This document shows, piece by piece, positions 7,967-17,093 of a stretch of 33,960 nt of DNA. The position numbers and the translations under genes are program-made. Under the pieces are notes generated by a model, which had not been told where the DNA came from, searched no databases, and saw only the letters and a program-made list of their open reading frames with translations. Location: assembly GCA_017536695.1 (NCBI GenBank), contig JAFXGX010000002.1, positions 1-33,960 of the forward strand. Direction: 5' to 3'. This DNA is from Bacteroidaceae bacterium. GTDB lineage: Bacteria; Bacteroidota; Bacteroidia; Bacteroidales; Bacteroidaceae. Each line of letters begins with the position of its first letter. The first letter of the stretch is position 1.

Positions 7967-8701
7967 TTATTCTATGATATCTGTTGCGACCTTTACGCTG
8001 TCGACAGCCTCCTTATCAGTGGCAATGACAACTGTATCTGTCGCAACCTTTTGTGTTTCTGTGGCAACGCCTGTGACAATGTCAGTGGCAACGGCCTCAA
8101 CGGCACTGTCCACACGCTTCTCCTCGGCACCAAGTTCATCGTTTGCATCCTCAGCGGCTTCATCCTCGGCACACTCGACAACAGGAGGAACTGTCTCCAC
8201 TGTCGGGTTCAGCACCTCTTCAAGCACCAGTGGGGTAATCTCTTCGCCATACTTGGGATTGACATATCTATACATGAGCTCGTCACTGTTTATGGCATAG
8301 GCAAGATCCATTCTCTCGCACACCTTTGCCAGAGCGACGTCTACCCTCTCGTTGCATGGTGCCAAAAGCGAGTCCTTTGCCTGTGACAGCCACACCTTGA
8401 GACGGTCCCTGAAAAGCACACTATTGTCAACCATCTGCTGGAGTTCCTTCTGTCTCTTGCGGAGAATGGGCTCGGGGAAATCCTGCTGACCGTCAAGGAA
8501 AGCCACATATTTACGTGTCAACTCCTGCTCGTTACGCTCTATCTCGGCATTGCAGCGCTGCTTCAGCAGTTCGAACTCCTCTATGGCCAACAGATACTCG
8601 GGCACAGCCATGAGTACCTCTTTGTGGCTGTAGAAACCGAACTTACCCTGTGCCGACAGGAGCATGGGCAGGAACATCAATAATAACAGAATCTTTCGCA
8701 T
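7967..8701 (-). CDS. OmpH/Skp-like periplasmic protein with an acidic repetitive tail
   Basis: From ATG 8701 the protein has 244 residues and starts MRKILLLLMFLPMLLSAQGK, a signal peptide. The mature part opens like the Skp family (KFGFYSHKEVLMAVPEY) and continues as a long charged helix with heptad-like spacing up to about residue 115, consistent with the coiled-coil tentacles of Skp. From about 165 the sequence changes to an acidic Glu/Asp/Ala/Val tail with recurring VATD (for example QKVATDTVVIATDKEAVDS). The other two Skp-like proteins in this cluster lack such a tail. An upstream in-frame start (8725) would spoil the signal peptide. Skp proteins hold unfolded outer-membrane proteins for BamA. 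A terminator-like hairpin (8737-8771) precedes the gene and no clear promoter follows it, so expression probably depends on read-through. Confidence 0.75.
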   Translation of the reverse strand: MRKILLLLMFLPMLLSAQGKFGFYSHKEVLMAVPEYLLAIEEFELLKQRCNAEIERNEQELTRKYVAFLDGQQDFPEPILRKRQKELQQMVDNSVLFRDRLKVWLSQAKDSLLAPCNERVDVALAKVCERMDLAYAINSDELMYRYVNPKYGEEITPLVLEEVLNPTVETVPPVVECAEDEAAEDANDELGAEEKRVDSAVEAVATDIVTGVATETQKVATDTVVIATDKEAVDSVKVATDIIE

Positions 8702-8736
8702 ATCAATTAGAGCAATGGAGCACACGGCTCCTTCAT

Positions 8737-8771
8737 CAAAAAAAAATAGAGGGGGAATTGCCTACTCCCCC
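8737..8771 (-). terminator. Intrinsic terminator after the second Skp-like gene
   Basis: On the minus strand, GGGGGA (complement of 8766-8771) and TCCCCC (complement of 8751-8756) form a stem with a nine-base loop. TCTA and a run of nine T (8738-8746 on the plus strand are A) follow. It lies 20 bases after the stop of the 8791-9312 gene and before the next gene of the cluster, so it should reduce, not abolish, expression of the third Skp-like gene and murI. Confidence 0.7.
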
Positions 8772-8790
8772 ACTATCATATTACGCCTGA

Positions 8791-9312
8791 TTACTTTGCG
8801 GGAACTGCGTTAGCAGGGATACCCAACTTTGTACGTACCTTCATGGTAACATCCTCGCAGAGAGTCTTGCTTACATAAGGCATGCCACCGTTGAGGTCGA
8901 AGATACATGTATAGCCACCGTCACGGCCTACTGCATCGAGTGCGTCGCGGAGCTTTGTCTGGATGTTCATCATCTCCTCCTGCTCGGCCTTCGCAAGGTT
9001 TGCCTGTACCTCCTGACCATACTGCTGCAAGCGCTGCTCCATCTGAAGCAACTCCTCGTAGCGACGCTTGAGGATATTCTCGGGAACAGAATCCTTCTGC
9101 AACTTCTCAAACTCAGTACCCTTCTTCTCGAGCTCTGTACGCAAAGCATTGAAATCATCGGTATACATCTTCTCAAGGTCCTGAATCTTCTTCTGGGCCT
9201 TAGCAAACTCAGGCATTACCTGTACAATCTCTGTAGAGTTTACATAACCGAATTTCTGTGCAAGCAGGCTCATTGGAGCAAGCAGCATAATTACAATCAA
9301 AAATTTCTTCAT
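8791..9312 (-). CDS. OmpH/Skp family outer-membrane chaperone (second of three)
   Basis: The protein has 173 residues and a signal peptide, MKKFLIVIMLLAPMSLLAQ, then KFGYVNSTEIVQVMPEFAKA, the classic Skp N-terminal strand. A long charged helical region (about 45-115) and a C-terminal strand segment (YTCIFDLNGGMPYVSKTLCEDVT) follow. This is the normal Skp domain and length. Skp trimers chaperone outer-membrane proteins through the periplasm to the BAM complex. The gene lies 44 bases after the first Skp-like gene and two genes after bamA. It is followed by a hairpin and T-run. Confidence 0.88.
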   Translation of the reverse strand: MKKFLIVIMLLAPMSLLAQKFGYVNSTEIVQVMPEFAKAQKKIQDLEKMYTDDFNALRTELEKKGTEFEKLQKDSVPENILKRRYEELLQMEQRLQQYGQEVQANLAKAEQEEMMNIQTKLRDALDAVGRDGGYTCIFDLNGGMPYVSKTLCEDVTMKVRTKLGIPANAVPAK

Positions 9313-9356
9313 TTTCTTAAAAATTTATATTAAACATTGATTATTCACACACCTAT

Positions 9357-9872
9357 TTACTCGGAATAGCCGAGCTTTACAAGCACCTCACCGCTTATGT
9401 CAATCGCAGGAGAGGCATATATGATGCTCACTGCCGAAGCACGGTCAATGACCATTGAGTATTTCTTGGCCTCGCATATCTCCTTGACGGCATTGTATAT
9501 CTCATCCTGAATAGGCGCCATCAGGCTCTCACGTTTCTTGTAGAACTCGCCCTGAGGACCGAAATACTGGCGTTTGAGCTCGCTTGCCTCTTTCTCCTTG
9601 GCAAGAATAGCCTCCTCGCGTTTCACGCGCTGTTCATCGGAGAGGAAAGCCGACTCGCTCTGATACTCCTTATACATATTCTCGGCCTCGGCCACAATCT
9701 CATCAATCTCACCCTGCCAGCGTTTCGACTGCTGGTTCAGCTGCTCGTTGGCACGCTCATAAGCCGGGATATTCTTCAGGATATATTCCATGTCCACAAG
9801 AGCATATTTCTGCGCCTGTGCACCTGCCACTGCAAAGCAGAAAAGCATAGCTGTCAATAGTAGTTTCTTCAT
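9357..9872 (-). CDS. OmpH/Skp family outer-membrane chaperone (first of three)
   Basis: From ATG 9872 the protein has 171 residues and starts MKKLLLTAMLFCFAVAGAQA, a signal peptide; the reading frame extends further upstream to 9995, but that would overlap bamA and place the signal internally. The mature part begins QKYALVDMEYILKNIPAYER, followed by a charged coiled-coil region and a C-terminal 'VIDRASAVSIIYASPAIDIS' segment typical of the family. It sits 19 bases downstream of bamA, the usual Bacteroidales position for Skp, and is probably translated from the same transcript. Confidence 0.88.
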   Translation of the reverse strand: MKKLLLTAMLFCFAVAGAQAQKYALVDMEYILKNIPAYERANEQLNQQSKRWQGEIDEIVAEAENMYKEYQSESAFLSDEQRVKREEAILAKEKEASELKRQYFGPQGEFYKKRESLMAPIQDEIYNAVKEICEAKKYSMVIDRASAVSIIYASPAIDISGEVLVKLGYSE

Positions 9873-9891
9873 AATAGTACGTTTTATCTGT

Positions 9892-12531
9892 TTAGAATTC
9901 CTGTCCGAGTATAAAGTGGAAATGACTGCCACTATACTGTGATGAACCGAACACCTTGTCAAAGCCATATGCCCAGTCAAGACCCACAAGACCAATCATC
10001 TGCAGGTAGATGCGGACACCCACACCGGCACTGCGCTTCAGGTCGAAGAGATTGAACTTCGAAGCGTCGTTCCAGGCATTACCGCCCTCAACGAATGCAA
10101 GACCGTAAATTGTGGTAGAGCTCTGCAGCATGAATGGGAAACGGAGCTCGAGACCCAGACGCGTGTAGGCATAACCCTCGTAACCGTATGGTGTGAGGCT
10201 GCCGTTCTCATAACCGCGCAGGGCAATCATGTCGGTCGCATAGTTGTATGAGTAACCGCTCATACCGTCACCGCCGACGTAGAATGTCTCGAACGGAGAC
10301 TTCTTGTTCCTGTCATAGCTGCCCAGGATACCGAAGTCGGCACGTGTCATGAGCACAAGGTTATGCTTGCCCTCGGTAAGCGAGGTATATGTCTTGCTGC
10401 GGAACTTAATCTTGTAGTACTCAATCCACTTATGCTTCTCGCGGAGCTCATCCCTGTAAGACGGGGTATTCACGTTCTTGGCAAGGTTGGCATAATCCTT
10501 TCCGTCCCACAAAGAGTAAGGTGGTGTAGCCGATGCCGTGAGTGAGAATTCCGAGCCTTCGCGCGGGAACAGCGGGTTCATTATAGTGCTACGGCCGAGC
10601 GACAGGGTCAGGTTGATGTTATTACAGTTACCGTCGGTAATGAGGAAGTACTGCCAGTCCTTAAGCGAGTACAACTGGTAATTCAGTTCGGCCGACAGTG
10701 TAAAGTTATCATCAGGCCACTGCAGACGGCGTCCCCAGCCTACCGACACACCATACATCTTTATATACTTGTCGGGGTCATAGTATGATGACATGTTGTT
10801 ATATCCATAGCCGTATCCGTTGTAGTTTCCGTATCCGTACAGATAGTTTGTATAGTTGTTGTAGAAGGCCGAGTTGTAGTAGCTGTCAGCGACATCGGTC
10901 TGTATTGACATGAATGCCGACACAGAGAATGAATTCGGACGCTTGCGGCCGAACCATGGGTCGAAGAATGAGACGCTGTACGACTGGTAGTAGCGGCCAT
11001 TGGACTGGGCGCTTATGGTAAGTGTCTGTCCGTCGCCCTGAGGTATGATACCCCTGCGCAATGCCTTTTTCTTGAAGAGGTTACGCATTGAGAAGTTTGT
11101 AAACTTGAGCGATAGCTTACCAATGACACCGGTCTGTCCCCAACCGGCAGAGACCTCAATCTGGTCGCTGCTCTTTGTCTGCAGTTTCCAGTTCATGTCC
11201 ACAGTTCCGTTCTCGGGGTTAGGTACGACACCCGGGTCAATTGACTCCGGGTCAAAGTGTCCCATGTTCGCAATCTGTCGGAACGAACGCTCAAGGGCGT
11301 CCATCGAGAAGAGGCTGCCGGGCAGTGTGTACAGCTCGCGGCGCACTACCTCTTCGTACAGGCGGTCGTTACCCGAGATTGACACGCGCCCTATTGATGC
11401 CTGTACGCCCTCTACCATACGCAGTTCCAGGTCGACAGAATCGTTTTCAATGCGTGCCTCGGTAGGTATCACATTGAAGAATACATAACCCTCGTTATAG
11501 TATACATTCTTTACAGCATCCTCATCGAAGAGAAGACGCTCCTCAAGACCTTTCTGATTATATACATCGCCCGGTTTCATGCGCAATACATAATCGAGAT
11601 ATGCAGTAGAGAATACACTGTTGCCCACCCACTTTATACTGCGGATGTAATACTTCGAGCCCTCCTCTATGCCAAGATAGATGTCGACACTCTTGTCATC
11701 GTACATAACGACACTATCCTTGACGATACGTGCATCGCGGTAACCGTTCTCGTAGTAGCGGTCGAGAATCTTCTCCTTATCCTCTTTATATTGCTCCTCG
11801 GTAAACTTCTTCGAGCGGAAGAGCGAGTGCCACAGGTTATCGAGACGTGTCTTCTCGCGTGTCTTCTTCATGGCATAGCGCACCTTGTTCTCGGGCAGCG
11901 CACTTGCACCTTCTATATATATACGGTGTACCTTGACCTTGTCTTTCTTGTCTATGTTCACATCGACGATTACACGGTTGTCACCTGTCACGTCAGGACG
12001 CTGGACCACATTCACCTCGGCATTCTTATAACCCTGATCATCGTAATAGTTCTTGATAATCTTAGTGGCGCGGTCAACAATATCCGGTGTAATCTGGTTA
12101 CCCTTGATGATACCTATTTTCATCTGCAGGTCCTCCCTGTCCGACTTCTTGACACCGAGAATATTCAGCTGTGACACACGCGGACGCTGGTTGAGGCTTA
12201 TACCTATATATATCTTGTCCCCGACAATACTGTCGGCTGTTATAACCACATCCTCGAAAAGACCATGCTTCCAGAAGCGCTTGATGGCATCGGTCACAGC
12301 ATCGCCGGGCACAGTGATTACATCGCCGACCGAAAGACCGGAAATTCCGATAATTACCGCCGGCTCGATGTTGTCGACACCCGAGAGGTTTATTCCGCCA
12401 ATGGTGTACTTAGGCGGATTGTTGGTGTATAATATAGTAGGTTTGTCTATCTTCTGCTGCGCAACGCCTGTAATGGCAATGAACATCAGCATTACCGACA
12501 GAAGAGCCTTTAGATGGAGAGAACTTCTCAT
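9892..12531 (-). CDS. bamA: Outer-membrane protein assembly factor BamA
   Basis: BamA folds and inserts beta-barrel proteins into the outer membrane. From ATG 12531 the protein has 879 residues with a signal peptide (MRSSLHLKALLSVMLMFIAI, ending near GVAQQ), a series of POTRA repeats in the first ~400 residues (for example VHRIYIEGASALPENKVRYA), and a C-terminal barrel ending FHFILGQEF with the terminal Phe. The start at 12531 leaves one base after the uppS stop, tight coupling that supports it over the longer reading from 12558. An unusual Tyr/Asn/Gly-rich segment, about residues 550-585 (GYGNYNGYGYGYNN), lies in what should be an extracellular barrel loop. It is about 50-100 residues longer than proteobacterial BamA. 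Confidence 0.95.
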   Translation of the reverse strand: MRSSLHLKALLSVMLMFIAITGVAQQKIDKPTILYTNNPPKYTIGGINLSGVDNIEPAVIIGISGLSVGDVITVPGDAVTDAIKRFWKHGLFEDVVITADSIVGDKIYIGISLNQRPRVSQLNILGVKKSDREDLQMKIGIIKGNQITPDIVDRATKIIKNYYDDQGYKNAEVNVVQRPDVTGDNRVIVDVNIDKKDKVKVHRIYIEGASALPENKVRYAMKKTREKTRLDNLWHSLFRSKKFTEEQYKEDKEKILDRYYENGYRDARIVKDSVVMYDDKSVDIYLGIEEGSKYYIRSIKWVGNSVFSTAYLDYVLRMKPGDVYNQKGLEERLLFDEDAVKNVYYNEGYVFFNVIPTEARIENDSVDLELRMVEGVQASIGRVSISGNDRLYEEVVRRELYTLPGSLFSMDALERSFRQIANMGHFDPESIDPGVVPNPENGTVDMNWKLQTKSSDQIEVSAGWGQTGVIGKLSLKFTNFSMRNLFKKKALRRGIIPQGDGQTLTISAQSNGRYYQSYSVSFFDPWFGRKRPNSFSVSAFMSIQTDVADSYYNSAFYNNYTNYLYGYGNYNGYGYGYNNMSSYYDPDKYIKMYGVSVGWGRRLQWPDDNFTLSAELNYQLYSLKDWQYFLITDGNCNNINLTLSLGRSTIMNPLFPREGSEFSLTASATPPYSLWDGKDYANLAKNVNTPSYRDELREKHKWIEYYKIKFRSKTYTSLTEGKHNLVLMTRADFGILGSYDRNKKSPFETFYVGGDGMSGYSYNYATDMIALRGYENGSLTPYGYEGYAYTRLGLELRFPFMLQSSTTIYGLAFVEGGNAWNDASKFNLFDLKRSAGVGVRIYLQMIGLVGLDWAYGFDKVFGSSQYSGSHFHFILGQEF

Positions 12532-12532
12532 T

Positions 12533-13294
12533 TTATATAGTTTTATCATCATTATCATCGTTTGTAACTTGCTCGCCCGTCAATCCATAGCGACGTTGAC
12601 GGTGCTGGAACTCATAGACAGCCTTGCAAAGGTCCTCATTCGCAAAGTCAGGCCACAGCACTTCGGTAAAATAGAGTTCAGAGTAAGCAGCCTGCCACAG
12701 CAGGAAGTTGCTCAGGCGCACCTCGCGACCGGTACGGATGAGCAGGTCGGGGTCGGGCATGAAATTCGTTGAGAGTTCGTTGCTGATAACCTCCTCTGTT
12801 ATATCCTCGGGCAATATTTCCCCGGCCTTTACCTTGCTGGCCAAAGAGCGTATGGCAGCAGTCATCTCCCACTTTGAGGAGTAGCTCAAAGCGAGCACCA
12901 GTGTCATGCGGTCGTTCTTTGCCGTACGAGCGATACAACCTTCAAGACGTTCACGCACCTCGGCCGGAAGTTTATCCATGTCGCCTATTATCCTGAAGGC
13001 GACATTGTTCTTCATGAAGGTATGCTCCTCAATAGACTCCATCAGCAATGACATCAGGGCCGCGACCTCGGCCACAGGACGATTCCAGTTCTCGGTAGAG
13101 AAGGTGTATAGCGTCAGATACTTCACTCCGAGCCTTACACAGTTCTCGACAAGAGCATGCACAGCCTCAGCTCCAGCCTTGTGTCCCATGGAGCGTTCCA
13201 TGCCACGCTGCTGGGCCCAACGGCCGTTGCCATCCATTATTATCGCTATGTGCTGCGGTATGTTGTTCCTGTCTATCTTATCAACGTAGTTCAT
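12533..13294 (-). CDS. uppS: Isoprenyl transferase (undecaprenyl diphosphate synthase)
   Basis: UppS condenses isopentenyl diphosphate onto farnesyl diphosphate to make the C55 carrier used for peptidoglycan and O-antigen. The protein has 253 residues, the normal size. The catalytic Asp is D21 in [16 protein letters not shown], and the [10 protein letters not shown] and [18 protein letters not shown] motifs are present. In the last motif, Arg replaces the more usual second Gly of 'RTgGE', a minor difference. It lies between the DUF6089 gene (5-base gap) and bamA (one base), as in other Bacteroidales. Confidence 0.94.
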   Translation of the reverse strand: MNYVDKIDRNNIPQHIAIIMDGNGRWAQQRGMERSMGHKAGAEAVHALVENCVRLGVKYLTLYTFSTENWNRPVAEVAALMSLLMESIEEHTFMKNNVAFRIIGDMDKLPAEVRERLEGCIARTAKNDRMTLVLALSYSSKWEMTAAIRSLASKVKAGEILPEDITEEVISNELSTNFMPDPDLLIRTGREVRLSNFLLWQAAYSELYFTEVLWPDFANEDLCKAVYEFQHRQRRYGLTGEQVTNDDNDDKTI

Positions 13295-13299
13295 AGTCT

Positions 13300-14001
13300 T
13301 CAGTTATTGCATTTCCTGTATTTGGGCGAAAGATCATATGTTACCGACAGCGAAAGGAAAGAGTAGCTGTCCTTATTCTTGAACCCTTTGCTCTTTATGC
13401 CGTACGGGTCATTCAGTATTGGCGCCGTCTCCTTCGTGACATCAAGGTCATCACTCAATGTGAAACGGAACGAGAGTTCGCAACCAAGGTTAATACGTGG
13501 CGCTATCTTATATTTGACCCCCACCCCTACAGGCAGATTCATAGTAAACACATTATCGGCAGGTTCGGGGGCAAATGTAAGCCCTGCACCTGCAAAAATA
13601 TACGGTGACAGACGATGCGTACGTTTGTAGCCCGAACCGTCGCCATAGGCAAGGAAATGACACTCTAACTGTGCGCCGAGGTCATACACGGTACGTGTAA
13701 AATCCACATCCCCGCCTGGGAAACGGTTGTCAAAGTCGGCCGTACTGCCCGAGATTCCCGCGATCGCAAGCGAGCCCTTGACCGCCATTCTCGGGTTTAT
13801 GTTATAGCGTCCCACGATGCCACCCATCAGATTCATGTTCTTCATCGGCGAGCTATAATTGGCGTCGCCATAATAGCTGCTGCCGCCTATCATAACACCC
13901 ACCTCGTAGCGATATTCAAGATTGTCCGCGCGCACGCTACCCGCCAGGCACACAATCAATGCACCCACGGCAACCACGCGCATAAACACTCTCCCCATCA
14001 T
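13300..14001 (-). CDS. DUF6089-type outer-membrane beta-barrel protein
   Basis: The protein has 233 residues with a signal peptide ([20 protein letters not shown], cleavage probably after VRA). The mature part is rich in alternating aromatic and small residues, typical of a small eight- to ten-stranded outer-membrane barrel: [37 protein letters not shown] and [19 protein letters not shown]. Placement next to uppS and bamA matches the DUF6089 family, as I recall it from Bacteroidales genomes. The role is unknown. Its 3' end is five bases from the uppS start, so it is almost certainly co-transcribed with the assembly genes. Tandem start codons at 14001 and 13998 make the exact start ambiguous by one residue. 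Confidence 0.8.
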   Translation of the reverse strand: MMGRVFMRVVAVGALIVCLAGSVRADNLEYRYEVGVMIGGSSYYGDANYSSPMKNMNLMGGIVGRYNINPRMAVKGSLAIAGISGSTADFDNRFPGGDVDFTRTVYDLGAQLECHFLAYGDGSGYKRTHRLSPYIFAGAGLTFAPEPADNVFTMNLPVGVGVKYKIAPRINLGCELSFRFTLSDDLDVTKETAPILNDPYGIKSKGFKNKDSYSFLSLSVTYDLSPKYRKCNN

Positions 14002-14011
14002 CGCCCCTGAA

Positions 14012-15376
14012 TCACTTATTGAAGCCCAAGCGGTTTATTATGCCTTTCCAGACACCGCCATTCTCCCCCGCCTTGATTATCCACATATAGTTCTTTGAGT
14101 CGACAGCCACCGCAAACGGCGCACTGCCGACAGCAAGTTCCTCAGGCAAACGCTGGTAGAAACTCTGTTTCTCCTTCCATACGATTCCGTTATCCTTTGA
14201 AACGTAGAACGAGCCAAACGCCCCGACCTCTGTTCCGCCGACATGACCCGCACCACCCAAGGCATAGAGATAGCCATCGTAGCGCACCACGGCAACCCCC
14301 TCCAATGCTGGACAAGGGTATGAGTTGTCGGCATTATCGTAGCAAACCCACTTATCCTCGCTTGAAAGCTTGCTCCACACACCCACGTTGCCATCCTTAG
14401 CCTCAGTAGTATAACCGACAAGCATATAGCGTATGATTCCCTTATTGTGATTCAACGGATAAGAGAGCACAGAGACGCCATAGAGAGGGAAATCAGCAGG
14501 TAAAGACCCTGTCACATTGAACGAGACACCGTCATTCGAGCAAAGCAGCCCCTGCTCGCCTGCAATCCAAAGTTCGCCGGCCTCATCGGACACACCTATT
14601 ATTGCCACGGCGCCTGTTCCTGTCGCTGCCACGCTCCATGTTACCCCGTCCGCCGATGAATATACATCGCCCGCATAAACCGCATATAAATTCCCGCCAA
14701 AAACGGCCACCGTTTCCAATGCCTCTACAGGCAGACCGGTAATGGCGGTACAGCTCCATGACTCCGCATCATCCGAACCAGTCACCGCTACCACTGCAGC
14801 CCCGTTCGCATCTGTGCCGAACAGGAACATTTCATCCCCGCGCTCCAATGCACGGACAGGACAGACGTCCTCAACCGCACCATATTTTGTCCATACCATC
14901 ATTTCGGGCTCAACCTGATGCACATTTATTGAGATAGTGTAATCCTTGTGATACTCCCCGTTGCCGGCATATACCCGGAACTTGCGAGGCGTAGAAAAGT
15001 CAATCGAATCATTCAACGTAAAATTGCTGTAGGTATCAGTACTGTCCACATATATGGCAGGAACGCCCTGTGCCGACATGCGAATCACCACCTTCGTGAC
15101 ATCGGTCGCATATGGCAAGGAGTCATTATTGTAGATTTCGCCTGTCGCCTGATTGATTGTAAAAGCGATAGTCTCCATAGAGACAGTCTTTACGACAACA
15201 GTATCCTTACCATCGGAAGTGAATGCAGGATATTCAGACCTTATGTCATCAATCCTGAACGATGTGATGAAAGCATAGGGTGACGGAGTGTACTCCTCTT
15301 CCTCGCTGCTGCCACATGACAACAGAGAGAATGCGGAAAGGAGCAATACGAAATATATTGACAAATTCTTTTTCAT
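14012..15376 (-). CDS. DUF6242-type lipoprotein, probable beta-propeller
   Basis: From ATG 15376 the protein has 454 residues and starts MKKNLSIYFVLLLSAFSLLS followed by Cys 21, a lipoprotein signal. An N-terminal domain of about 150 residues ends near 'YTISINVHQVEPEMMVWTKY'. From there to the end the protein has repeated short strands of the sort 'GNLYAVYAGDVYSSADGVTW' and 'YDGYLYALGGAGHVGGTEVG', consistent with a Kelch-like or sialidase-like beta-propeller. It is the first gene of the DUF6242-DUF6089-uppS-bamA-skp-murI unit and has a plausible promoter just upstream. The ligand is unknown. Its place at the head of the outer-membrane assembly operon is the only functional hint. Confidence 0.82.
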   Translation of the reverse strand: MKKNLSIYFVLLLSAFSLLSCGSSEEEEYTPSPYAFITSFRIDDIRSEYPAFTSDGKDTVVVKTVSMETIAFTINQATGEIYNNDSLPYATDVTKVVIRMSAQGVPAIYVDSTDTYSNFTLNDSIDFSTPRKFRVYAGNGEYHKDYTISINVHQVEPEMMVWTKYGAVEDVCPVRALERGDEMFLFGTDANGAAVVAVTGSDDAESWSCTAITGLPVEALETVAVFGGNLYAVYAGDVYSSADGVTWSVAATGTGAVAIIGVSDEAGELWIAGEQGLLCSNDGVSFNVTGSLPADFPLYGVSVLSYPLNHNKGIIRYMLVGYTTEAKDGNVGVWSKLSSEDKWVCYDNADNSYPCPALEGVAVVRYDGYLYALGGAGHVGGTEVGAFGSFYVSKDNGIVWKEKQSFYQRLPEELAVGSAPFAVAVDSKNYMWIIKAGENGGVWKGIINRLGFNK

Positions 15377-15401
15377 AGATTCGCATATTACATTCAACTT
15401 G

Positions 15402-15431
15402 CAAAATTAGCAACATTTTTCGGTTTACACA
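15402..15431 (-). promoter_or_regulatory. Probable promoter of the DUF6242-bamA-murI cluster
   Basis: The minus strand shows TAATTTTG (complement of 15402-15409), an exact TAnnTTTG box 26 bases upstream of the start codon. TGTG (complement of 15428-15431) lies 18 bases further up as an imperfect -33 element. The -7 match is good and the -33 match weak. Confidence 0.5.
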
Positions 15432-15672
15432 CCTTTTCGCGCGTTATTTATAATATTTTAAAACTTAAAAGGGGTATTTAAAGGCAATTCACACAAATTC
15501 CGATGCCGGCCATAGGGGAACGGCAAGCCGACACCGGCGACCACGCCGATAAAAGGGAAAATCGCGCAGCCGATTGGGCTACGGATGCGGGCATGCAATC
15601 CGGCCTACCCGAAAAGATTGACATAAAGCGTTGAGATAATGGCAGACAACCATTTGTCAGAGCCCACAAAGA
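15432..15672. other. GC-rich intergenic stretch, no gene supported
   Basis: This stretch lies between the ribD stop and the cluster promoter. From about 15490 to 15610 it is clearly richer in G and C than usual intergenic DNA here, with several CCGG/GCCGGC-type groups. A 63-residue minus-strand frame (15478-15669, TTG start) is open right after ribD, but it has no signal, motif or start context, and I do not call it a gene. A short inverted repeat GACAA-CCAT-TTGTC occurs at about 15645-15658. It may be a decayed gene or a structured RNA; nothing decisive is visible. Confidence 0.4.
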
Positions 15673-16734
15673 CTATACTCTGTCAAAAAACGAGACGACA
15701 TTGCCGCCGCATCTTTCCTCGGAGACTTTGACGGCATTGACAAGGCAGGGAGCGGCAACGCCCTCGGTAACGACAAGCGAAGGATTGGTCTCTACACGGG
15801 CGGAATCCCAGATGCCGGCATCGATGAACGACTGCAACGTAGCCGTGCCACCCTCTACAAGCAGGCTGTTAATCTTTCTCGAATGAAGCCAACCTGTTAT
15901 CTGTTCCACTAGCGGCGCATCTTCACGAAGAGCAATTTGTTCAACATTTTTACCGAAGCAATTGTTGGGGTTCTCCGTAAAGACAACAGTCGGTTGCGAA
16001 CCGTCAAACAGATGCAGTTCATGTGGCAACACCCCCTTGCGGTCAACAACCACACGCAACGGGGAACGGCCGCTCCAGAAGCGTACATCAAGCGAAGGGT
16101 TGTCAAGCAGCGCCGTACGTGTACCCACAAGAATAGCATCATGCGAAGCACGCAGCTTGTGCACCGCGATACGCGAGATATTATCAGAGACTTTCAATGC
16201 GCCTTGACCCGCACGCACATAGTCAATAAACCCGTCGGAACTCTGCGCCCACTTGAGCGTAATAAATGGGCGATGTTTCTGATGAAAAGCAAAAAAAGCG
16301 CCATTTAATCGGCGACTTTCTGTCCCGAGCAGCCCCACAGCCACATCTATTCCGGCAGACCTCATGCGTTCTATTCCCGAACCGTTGACCTGTGCATTGA
16401 AGTCGGTGGTAGCTATTACCACCCGCGCCATTCTGCAAGCTATTATCAAGTCGCAACATGGTGGGGTCTTGCCATAGTGCGAACAAGGTTCAAGTGTAAC
16501 ATATATTGTTGAACGTTCAAGCAGATGCCTGTCGCACTCCTTGACCGAGTTGACGGCATTTACCTCGGCATGCGGTTCACCGGCACGTATGTGATACCCT
16601 TCGCCGATTATCCTACCGTCACAGACAATAACCGCACCCACCATAGGATTGGGAGAAGTGCTGCCCATGCCGCAACGTGCGAGTTGCAGAGCACGCGACA
16701 TATAAAGCTCATCAACGGAAGAAAACGCACTCAT
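15673..16734 (-). CDS. ribD: Bifunctional riboflavin biosynthesis deaminase/reductase RibD
   Basis: RibD carries out the deamination and side-chain reduction steps of riboflavin synthesis, after GTP cyclohydrolase II. From ATG 16734 the protein has 353 residues. The deaminase domain (about 5-145) has the zinc ligands H55 and E57 (HAEVNA) plus C84 and C93 (PCSHYGKTPPC). The reductase domain occupies about 150-353 with ILVGTRTALLDNPSLDVR and INSLLVEGGTATLQSFI. The frame is open up to 16809, but the added residues precede the conserved start and would lie on the -7 region, so 16734 is preferred. No FMN riboswitch is visible upstream. The gene is separate from any rib cluster, as is common in Bacteroidales. 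Confidence 0.93.
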   Translation of the reverse strand: MSAFSSVDELYMSRALQLARCGMGSTSPNPMVGAVIVCDGRIIGEGYHIRAGEPHAEVNAVNSVKECDRHLLERSTIYVTLEPCSHYGKTPPCCDLIIACRMARVVIATTDFNAQVNGSGIERMRSAGIDVAVGLLGTESRRLNGAFFAFHQKHRPFITLKWAQSSDGFIDYVRAGQGALKVSDNISRIAVHKLRASHDAILVGTRTALLDNPSLDVRFWSGRSPLRVVVDRKGVLPHELHLFDGSQPTVVFTENPNNCFGKNVEQIALREDAPLVEQITGWLHSRKINSLLVEGGTATLQSFIDAGIWDSARVETNPSLVVTEGVAAPCLVNAVKVSEERCGGNVVSFFDRV

Positions 16735-17093
16735 TTGTAAATTCTTTTTATCAAAATACAGTAATTTAAAGTGTCTGGACAGCACAAAGATACTAAAGTT
16801 TGACCACAAAAAAGAGTCTACGCCATTTATTCACAAAATCAGCTCTCTTATCAAGCGACAGACATATGCGCATTGTGTTGCCAGGAAGTTTTTAACCATT
16901 TATATCAAAAAAAACGAAGAAGCAGCCACCCGTACAGAAAAAATCAGTAATTTTATCCTCGCAGACAGGACGCAAGGCACAGATAGGCATTCAGCCATAA
17001 CGCGGCCCGCCACGCATAATATAGTCAAGTCCAAAACCCCTATTGGACCACAGCAAACAGTTAAACGCCAACCACCGGTACAGTAAGCTCTAT
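16735..17093. other. Divergent intergenic region between ribD and an acyltransferase gene
   Basis: No gene is supported in this stretch. On the minus strand TATCTTTG (complement of 16785-16792) is a good -7 box for ribD, 51 bases from its start, but no TTTG lies at the usual distance. On the plus side, a short inverted repeat GTCCAA/TTGGAC (17029-17034 and 17043-17048) stands 46 bases before the acyltransferase start. No clear plus-strand promoter was found. Confidence 0.45.

Noticed and set aside
15478-15669. 63-residue minus-strand gene after ribD
   Set aside because: It needs a TTG start, has no motif or upstream signal, and the region looks like noncoding GC-rich DNA.
16735-16850. FMN riboswitch before ribD
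   Set aside because: None of the conserved FMN element sequences or stems could be found, and the leader is short.
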